Assembly (NCBI RefSeq): GCF_002234675.1
Contig: NC_019867.2
Span: 26,649,166 to 26,713,165, forward strand
Length of the DNA stretch: 64,000 nucleotides
Reading direction: 5' to 3'
Source: Oryzias latipes
Taxonomy: Eukaryota; Chordata; Actinopteri; Beloniformes; Adrianichthyidae
Every line of letters starts with the position of its first letter. Within the stretch, counting starts at the first letter, position 1. Under the pieces are notes generated by a model. It had not been told where the DNA came from, searched no databases, and was given only the letters and a program-made list of their open reading frames with translations. Positions 60,501 through 64,000 of the stretch are shown piece by piece. The position numbers and the translations under genes are program-made.

Positions 60501-62130
60501 GGTACTGGAAACATTCCTCAGAGAGTTTGATCCATATTGACATGACAGCATAATGTAGATGCTGCAGATTTGTCGGCTGCACATCCTGGAGGACAATCTC
60601 CCGGTTTCACCACATCCCAAAAGTTCTCTATTGGGTTGAGATCTGGTGACTGCAGAGGGCATTTGAGTTCAGTGAGCCTATTGTCATGTTCTAGAAACCA
60701 GTCTGAGAGGATTCCGGCTTTATGACATGGTGCCTTATTCTGGTCAGCAACAATACTCAGATAGACTGTGGTGTTGTAACTATGCTCAATTGGTACCAGG
60801 CCTCAGTTGTAACCAGTGGTTATTTGATTTACTGTTGCCTTTCTCTCAGCTGGAATCAGTCTGGCCATTCTTCTCTGACCTCTGGTATCAACAAGGCATT
60901 TCACCCACAGAACTGCTGCTCACTGGATATTTTGTCTTATTTGGATCATTCTACGTAAACCCTAGAGATGGTTGTGGGTGAAAATCCTAGTAGATCTGCA
61001 GTTCCTGAAATAATCAGACCAGCCTGTCTGGCACCAACAACCACGCCATGTTCAAAGTCACTTAAATAGACCTTCTTCTGATGTTCAGTTTGAACTGCAG
61101 CAGATCACCTTAACCATGTCTACTACCTAAATGAGTTGAGTTGCTGACATGTAATTGGCCGATTAGAAATTTGCGTTAACTAAAAGTTAGGCACGTGTAA
61201 AAAGGGAAAGGAAGTGTAAATGTTGCCATTGCTTTTTTTCTCACCTCTCATTCTCCTTCTGTATTTGTACAGACTCACATCAAAGCTCTTCTCTATGATC
61301 TTCCACAACAACTCCTCCATAAAATAAAGCTGGTCTAAAACTTTACTGTCCTTGTCACCATCATAGACTCTTCACTGCAACACTCCCTATGCTGAAAGAA
61401 TACTCTCTGCTAACAACAGAATTCAGTTCAAAATCCTTCCGTACACTTTCACGGCCATTCCCTACCTCTCTACTCCACATTCGTATGACCTCCTCTATAA
61501 TTTCATCTCCATCTGCTCTCTCAGATCCTTGTCCTCCATTTGCTTCACCATGTCCCCTGTCCGCCTCTCAGCACCATAGGGGGCAGAGCTTTCTGTTGCT
61601 CCCTCTACAACTCCCTCCCATCAGACATCCGTCACTTGGTTCACTTTAAGTCAAATCCTAAAACTCATCTGTTTACAAAAGTTTCTCTGGAAAACTGGGA
61701 CTTTTCCATCCTTTGTTTATTTTTAATGTTTTTAATCTGTTGTGCACAGTGTCCTTGAGTTTTTTTAGCTTATGCAAGCTATTATAACCAGCATAGTTAG
61801 AAAGCATCTACTGTATAAAAAGCTGTAATTAGGAAAAAACTAACAAAAATAACAACAGGTGTCGGGTGTGTCTTAAGAATTTCACCAATGATCAAGACTC
61901 ACCTGAAAGCCATGTGGCGTGTCATCCACACAATAAACACGTAGACAGTAGTTTGTAGAGCTGGCCTCCAGGCCACCAAACACACCCAGCTTCAGCCTTT
62001 TCATGGCAGCCTGATTGAGAGGTTCCCCTACCAGCGCATATGAGCCTGGCTGGTCCAGCAGCAGGTGGCAGCAGGTTGAGTCCATTAAACAAAAACAGGA
62101 AGTGGACTCCTCATCTACCAACATCACTTC
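41580..62130 (-). CDS. unc5d: Netrin receptor UNC5 family, UNC5D-like, 3' five exons (5' part beyond the right edge)
   Basis: Minus-strand exons: 62130-61903, 52866-52717, 49280-49116, 44460-44282, 41832-41580, with GT-AG borders and compatible phases, about 324 residues with stop. UNC5 proteins are single-pass receptors for netrin/FLRT that guide axons and act as dependence receptors. This part is cytoplasmic: end of ZU5/UPA ([92 protein letters not shown]) and death domain ([64 protein letters not shown]). QILQV, CVDDTP and LDSLA-ALEEIG point to UNC5D over A-C. The C-terminal tail after EEIGK is long, acidic and unlike the tail I know from mammals. The immunoglobulin, thrombospondin and transmembrane exons must lie right of 62130; none was found up to 64000. 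Confidence 0.85.
41833..43320. other. Last intron of unc5d, left part
   Basis: No exon needed. Contains (TATC)n at 42357-42380 and (TAA)n at 42484-42522. The stretch 42230-42390 resembles a LINE 3' tail but cannot be assigned. Confidence 0.45.
43325..44045. mobile_element. hAT-like non-autonomous element
   Basis: The left end GTGGTTTGCAACCTTTAAC with AAAAGAGCC and the right end TTGGCTCCGGAGACTCAGG, TTGCGGACC form an imperfect inverted pair of the familiar fish 'GGTCTGCAACCT..GAGCC' type. No transposase is seen. It lies in the unc5d last intron. Confidence 0.45.
44461..45665. other. unc5d intron sequence
   Basis: No exon or repeat recognised; short frames only. Confidence 0.4.
45670..47092 (+). 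mobile_element. Harbinger-type DNA transposon relic
   Basis: The left end GGGTATTCCAAAAAGCAGG and right end CCCCTCTGGAATACCC form a terminal inverted repeat (GGGTATTCCA). At 45877-45942 an ATG-initiated peptide [16 protein letters not shown] is followed, after a frame slip, by [11 protein letters not shown]. This matches the N-terminal start of fish Harbinger (HARBI1-like) transposases. The catalytic exons are absent. Sits within unc5d intron sequence on the opposite strand. Confidence 0.6.
47160..47210. repeat. (GGATA)n short tandem repeat
   Basis: Imperfect pentanucleotide units GGATA with one GGAAA interruption. Confidence 0.8.
47632..47670. repeat. (AGAAT)n short tandem repeat
   Basis: Imperfect AGAAT/AAAAT units directly left of the insertion at 47677. 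Confidence 0.8.
47677..48120. mobile_element. Short non-autonomous element with TGTCAYGGT ends
   Basis: The left terminus is TGTCACGGT and the right terminus ACCATGACA, with ATTTTT directly outside both ends. The right terminal unit is partly duplicated (CTCAAACCATGACA twice, separated by GTAA). The interior GGACCCAGATGCAG and TTTATTAAATGAAC parallel the repeat at 12829-13310. Only a 444-bp span, no transposase; a hAT-like origin is possible. Confidence 0.6.
48121..49115. other. unc5d intron sequence
   Basis: No exon or recognised element; frames lack domains. Confidence 0.4.
49281..50575. other. unc5d intron sequence
   Basis: No exon or recognised element. Confidence 0.4.
50576..51116 (-). 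repeat. Repeat family F1, copy D, nearly full length (minus orientation)
   Basis: From CGTGGTCTATTAGTTATG through TGTCGTTTTCTGGGACAG, AATATTGGAGCTACC, TCTATTTGTCTGCAAGAC and TGCTCCTGATTCACC to TTTTCATTGCAGTGGGTCTT. It spans regions found separately in copies C and E and so links them as one family of roughly 550-700 bp. In the unc5d intron between 49280 and 52717. Confidence 0.65.
51673..52220 (+). mobile_element. TTAAAGGGC-ended MITE, copy 1
   Basis: The terminal words TTAAAGGGC (51673) and GGCCCCTTAA (52211-52220) are inverted. The internal text matches copy 2 (58701-59235) over most of its length: TACCCGGAAGTAAGAC, AACAAACAACATCCAAACTT, ATGGATGTGCATA, CTCCGTGGAGAAA, ACACTTAAAAGCTCAAAAA. 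It contains a perfect CRE-type TGACGTCA at 51849-51856 and an ETS-type CCGGAAGT at 51790. No coding frame. Confidence 0.65.
52340..52495 (+). repeat. LINE 3'-tail-like repeat
   Basis: CCCCAAATTTGGGACAATTC, CCCATGATAAATAAAGTTTATC and (TTTA)n resemble the 3' end of fish CR1/Rex1-type LINEs, as at 20540-20845. No protein-coding remains. Confidence 0.4.
52867..54332. other. unc5d intron left of the RTE insertion
   Basis: No exon recognised. At 54095-54175 there is a piece of the widespread 'GGGTTGCTGGAGCCTATCCC' repeat. Confidence 0.4.
54333..54525. repeat. Dispersed repeat related to 26805-27072
   Basis: AGCTACGTTTACATTGTATG, CAGTAGAGGCGATCGGATG, TTTAAATATCTGAACTTTAG and GGCCTGTGACAT parallel the copy in the death-receptor intron. 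No coding content. Confidence 0.5.
54987..58116 (-). mobile_element. Full-length RTE-clade non-LTR retrotransposon with perfect target-site duplication
   Basis: The element is bounded exactly by 16-bp direct repeats TGAAAAGATCCTAAAT at 54971-54986 and 58117-58132. On the minus strand it has a leader of about 110 bases, one long ORF (58005-55012) and a 3' end of only about 25 bases after the stop (TGGGAAAAGCCGAAAGAG then AAAGAAG). Short 3' ends with small tandem-repeat tails instead of poly(A) are typical of RTE. It is in sense orientation within the unc5d intron between exons 61903 and 52866. The perfect duplication and uninterrupted ORF suggest a recent insertion. Confidence 0.88.
55012..58005 (-). 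CDS. RTE retrotransposon polyprotein: AP endonuclease plus reverse transcriptase, 997 residues, intact
   Basis: A single uninterrupted frame of 997 residues starts at ATG 58005. Residues about 62-300 form an apurinic endonuclease-type domain: [19 protein letters not shown], catalytic Glu95 in VQETRWKG, Asp200/Asn202 in IGADFNGH, Asp267 in QVDYIL and His294 in RQHRMVV. It nicks the target DNA. A basic, coiled-coil-prone linker (about 305-500) follows. The reverse transcriptase is about 525-800: [29 protein letters not shown], motif [14 protein letters not shown] (Asp658), motif [19 protein letters not shown], and motif C FADD (747-750) in place of YADD. The C-terminal region [11 protein letters not shown] with [11 protein letters not shown] is common in this clade. 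The C-terminal codons run into the conserved 3' end of the element. All catalytic residues that I can name are present, so the enzyme may be functional; expression is unknown. Other clades (L2, CR1) are excluded by these motifs and the tail. Confidence 0.88.
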   Translation of the reverse strand: MRIIHNTLDIPDWSRPGLTTTATDAVNLQGVGGNLTTVGGRKRGGRRVRGQREKGKGRNIGLRIGTLNVGTMTGKGRELADMMERRKVDVLCVQETRWKGSKARSIGGGYKLFYHGVDRKRNGVGVILKGEFVNSVLEVKRVSDRMMSLKLEIEGVMVNVVSGYAPQVGCELEVKERFWSELDEVIESFPRGERVVIGADFNGHVGEGNRGDEEVMGRFGVNERNLEGQMVVDFAKRMEMAVVNTYFQKREEHRVTYRSGGRSTQVDYILCRRGHLREVNDCKVVVGESVARQHRMVVCKMTLEVRKKKRGKTEKKTKWWKLQNEETCEEFRQKLRQVLGGQDELPEDWETTAEIIRETGRKVLGVSSGKRKDGKETWWWNEEVQECVQRKRLAKRKWDVERTEEGRQEYKEAQRRVKREVAKAKQKAYDELYDRLDTKEGEKDLYRLARQRDRDGKDVQQIRVIKDREGKVLTTQESVQKRWKEYFEELMNEENDRERREEDVVVVEQEVAEIGKDEVRKALKRMKSGKAVGPDDVPVEVWKCLGETAVEFLTRLFNRILESEKMPEEWRRSVLVPIFKNKGDTQNCSNYRGIKLMSYTMKLWERVVEARLRKKVEICEQQYGFMPRKSTTDAIFALRMLMEKYREGQKELHCVFVDLEKAYDRVPREELWYCMRSSGVAEKYVRVVQDMYERSMTVVRCAVGQTEEFKVEVGLHQGSALSPFLFAMLMDRLTDEVRQESPWTMMFADDIVICSESREQVEEQLERWRFALERRGMKVSRSKTEYMCLNERDQGRSVRLQGTEVKKVQEFKYLGSTVQCDGDCGKEVKRRVQAGWSGWRKVSGVLCDRKVPARLKGKVYKTVVRPALLYGLETVAVRQRQEAEMEVAEMKMLRFSLGVTRLDRIRNEYIRGTAHVACVSDKVREARLRWFGHVQRRDSGYIGRRMLEMELPGRRARGRPKRRYMDVLTEDMKLANVRVEDVHDRVRWKRMIRCGDP
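58133..58700. other. unc5d intron between RTE and MITE copy 2
   Basis: No exon or recognised element. Confidence 0.4.
58701..59235 (+). mobile_element. TTAAAGGGCC-ended MITE, copy 2
   Basis: Inverted ends TTAAAGGGCC (58701-58710) and GGCCCTTTAA (59226-59235), better preserved than in copy 1. It shares the ETS-type CCGGAAGT (58840) and the AACAAACAACATCCAAACTT block. The CRE-type site of copy 1 is here CAACGTCA. Same orientation as copy 1, also in an unc5d intron. Confidence 0.7.
59236..60400. other. unc5d intron sequence
   Basis: No exon or recognised element. Confidence 0.4.
60401..61200 (-). mobile_element. Tc1-like transposon relic, centrally deleted
   Basis: The left end CACTCACCTGGCACTTTATT (from 60403) is the familiar terminus of a fish Tc1 family. 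Read on the minus strand, the right part encodes the N-terminal DNA-binding region ([24 protein letters not shown], then [13 protein letters not shown] words at 60955-61070). The left part encodes the C-terminal end ([19 protein letters not shown] and LRQYGSN-like words at 60530-60640). The middle with the first catalytic Asp is missing and frames are broken. Confidence 0.65.
61250..61690 (+). mobile_element. L2/Rex1-like LINE fragment
   Basis: Degraded C-terminal reverse-transcriptase text: LLHKIKLV (61313), [13 protein letters not shown] and [20 protein letters not shown] with [10 protein letters not shown] (about 61575-61680). Many stops upstream. Confidence 0.6.
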
Positions 62131-63085
62131 CTACAGTAAAGGGGGAAAAAATGTTAGGAACCCTGTTGTTACTGAGAAAACTTACATGGAATTTCATCAT
62201 AAAGGAATTTCAAGTCCTTTCTTTAGAAGTGGAGTCTTTTTACAGGAAAAACTGACAGGTTGTCTGTCTCTGCAGGCAGAACTCCCCATCCTTTTTCTTT
62301 GAAAGCCCCGGCATACGACAGACCGTCTTTGCATCACACTCTGTTCTGGTTAACACCTAAACTCTGGTTGAGATAATCACCAAATTAAGTTTTTGTATTT
62401 GTTAAACTTAAAAAATGTATTAAAAAAAACATTTCTGCTCTTCATATCTTAAGAATAACCTGTTTGTGGAAAACAAAAGTCATTCATACTTGTATATCTT
62501 CTTGTAATGAAATGCAACTTTGAAAATTGTTCTATAAATGGTGGGATTTCACCAGTTTTCAAGCAAACATCTTTATAAGCTTTAATTTTGTTAGTATTGA
62601 CTGTAAATGAGAACTGGACTGATTGACCCCTCCCCACTGGCGTTCCAAACAGGAAGCACCCGCTGACTCCAAAAAGCAAAAAATCTGATCGACGTCTACA
62701 GAGAAAAATCAGCTGTTATCCAGTCATTCTCTTTGTCGGATTAACCATTCTTACTCTGATACCTTTTTTAAACATTTTCTTGATAAAGCTTTTTCTTTTA
62801 TTACATGTTTATTACAAGTTATTCAAGTTATGAACTGACCTATCAGATGCCTCAATTGGCCACAATGTGGTTCCCGAGGGGCATGATAATTTTCTTTTTT
62901 CTAAAAACATATTTGCTAATATTTATGCCACCAACAAAGCCCTAAAATAAGCAAAGTTAGTTTATCCCCCCTGTTCTACTAATACTTGTTATCAACTCAT
63001 TCACTTTACGGTGGTACACAGGTTACACTACTCCAAAACAAAATTGAGTTACCGGTACATTTCTCTGCAAGTTTCCCCTCAATGT
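62131..63085. other. unc5d intron right of exon 62130
   Basis: The acceptor TTACTGTAG precedes the exon at 62130. No further unc5d exon could be identified between here and the right edge. Confidence 0.5.
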
Positions 63086-63089
63086 AATA

Positions 63090-63640
63090 AATGTTCCGCT
63101 GCAAAAGGAACACTTGCCCATCTTTTTTGATTTTGCCCCCAGTTTTTTTTATTTCTGGTCTGCCATCTCGAAATGGTTTTCTAAATGTTATAACAAAGAC
63201 ATCAAACCAGATCACAACCTTGCAATGTTTAGATGTTCTACAGAGACTCTGCAATACACACCTGACCTGCTTTTAGCCGTAGAACTCGGAAATGTTTGGT
63301 GGAAATCCACCACCCTACCAAATTTTGAACACTGGGTGTGGGAGATGGTATCTGTTATACAGCTGGAACATCATTGTTTGGATAAAATGAACAAACAGCA
63401 AAGGCATGAGAAAATATGGGGACCCTTTTTGGCACATTGCCATATCCCCATAACACCACCTGTAATTGGGACATTACATTTATGGTAAGTTTTTACAGTC
63501 GATTTACTACATTTATATTCTTAAACATAGTCAGTTGAATGTTGTGTAGTTTTGTCTGGCTGCCACTGTTGTTTTTTTTGTTGTTTCTTTTTCTTAAAAT
63601 TGAAAACTTAATAAAAATAATGTAAAATAAAAACATAATG
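63090..63640 (+). mobile_element. 3' end of an L1-type LINE
   Basis: The frame 63114-63488 reads KDIKPDHNLAMF, GNVWWKSTTLPNFEHWVWEM, EHHCLDKMNKQQRHEKIWGP and FLAHC and then stops, typical of the extreme C-terminus of L1 ORF2 (W..W..W pattern near the end). It is followed by an AT-rich 3' UTR with AATAAAAATAATG and AAATAAAAAC (63610-63635). 5' truncated. Confidence 0.65.
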
Positions 63641-63719
63641 CTCAGAAAGTCAAAGAAAAACAGCATGCTTTCAGTGGAAGGGGTGTGGCCTTCCAACAAG
63701 CTCCCACCTGATTAGCAAT

Positions 63720-64000
63720 AGTGGTTACTATTCACTCTTTACCCCACAACAATATACTGTACACTCCAACACACACGCAGACACAAACAAACCCAGCCTG
63801 CAAGGCCAAGAGGACCCCAAATGGTTTAAAAATGGGCAGAAAATGTGGGCCCCAAATGGTTATGTCCTCAAGCCAGCCCCCCAGTGGACAGGTGGATAGC
63901 TTGCTCTGCTGGTCCCCGGCATAGCTTGTACATTACCCGACGGGTGGCAGGTTAGCGTGGCGAGGCCACCGAGGAAACTACGTAAAAACCCATTTGGGGC
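63720..64000 (+). repeat. CA-rich to GC-rich repeat at the right edge
   Basis: ACACACACGCAGACACAAAC is followed by a GC-rich stretch with AAATGGTTTAAAAATGGGC and CCCCAAATGGTTATGTCC, running off the window. The composition and CA-rich lead-in resemble the left-edge repeat. The class is not recognised. Confidence 0.35.

Overview
The window is vertebrate nuclear DNA, and specifically teleost. It has short introns with canonical GT-AG splice sites, three multi-exon genes with clear vertebrate homologues, and a dense, diverse load of transposable elements typical of fish (RTE, L2/Rex1-like and L1 LINEs, a tRNA-headed SINE, Tc1, hAT-like, piggyBac-like and Harbinger pieces). Several repeats, notably the 203-205 bp TTAA-flanked element and the GC-rich repeat at the left edge, look like ones I associate with medaka (Oryzias). 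The species is an impression, not a demonstrated fact. There is no operon, CRISPR array or rRNA gene.

Three protein-coding genes are present, all on the minus strand. From left to right: (1) a complete cyb561a3-type cytochrome b561 gene, coding exons between 2495 and 7234, giving 248 residues. It has all four haem-ligand histidines at family spacing and an 81-bp final intron that is in frame if retained. (2) A complete TRAIL-receptor-like (TNFRSF10-type) death receptor, nine coding exons between 18736 and 29464, 325 residues: signal peptide, three cysteine-rich domains, one transmembrane helix and a C-terminal death domain. (3) The 3' part of an UNC5-family netrin receptor, closest to unc5d. 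Five exons between 41580 and 62130 encode the UPA region and death domain; the 5' exons lie beyond the right edge. Genes 2 and 3 are neighbours on one strand, as their human counterparts are both on 8p, and both encode death-domain receptors.

The rest is mostly repeats. 1-1432: GC-rich repeat ending in an A-rich tail. 3358-8363: one repeat family (called F1 here) inserted three times in and upstream of cyb561a3, one copy split by a 1.85-kb hAT-like element. 14017-15846 and 35564: four piggyBac-like MITEs. 24440-26670: an L2-like LINE split by a 1142-bp DNA element with a 3-bp target duplication. 30608-34730: two Tc1 relics. 37400-38545: an L2 3' end and a tRNA-headed SINE. 45670-47092: a Harbinger relic. 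47677-48120: a short inverted-repeat element. 51673 and 58701: two copies of a roughly 540-bp MITE carrying ETS/CRE-like motifs. 54987-58116: a full-length RTE retrotransposon with an uninterrupted 997-residue ORF and a perfect 16-bp target-site duplication, in sense orientation within an unc5d intron. 60401-63600: Tc1, L2 and L1 remnants.

The most notable system is the RTE element together with the SINE at 38330-38545. The SINE consists of a tRNA-like promoter head, sequence matching the 5' leader of the RTE, and the last bases of the RTE, which fits a non-autonomous partner mobilised by the RTE enzyme. All exon boundaries were read by eye from splice signals and reading phase. No searches were run.
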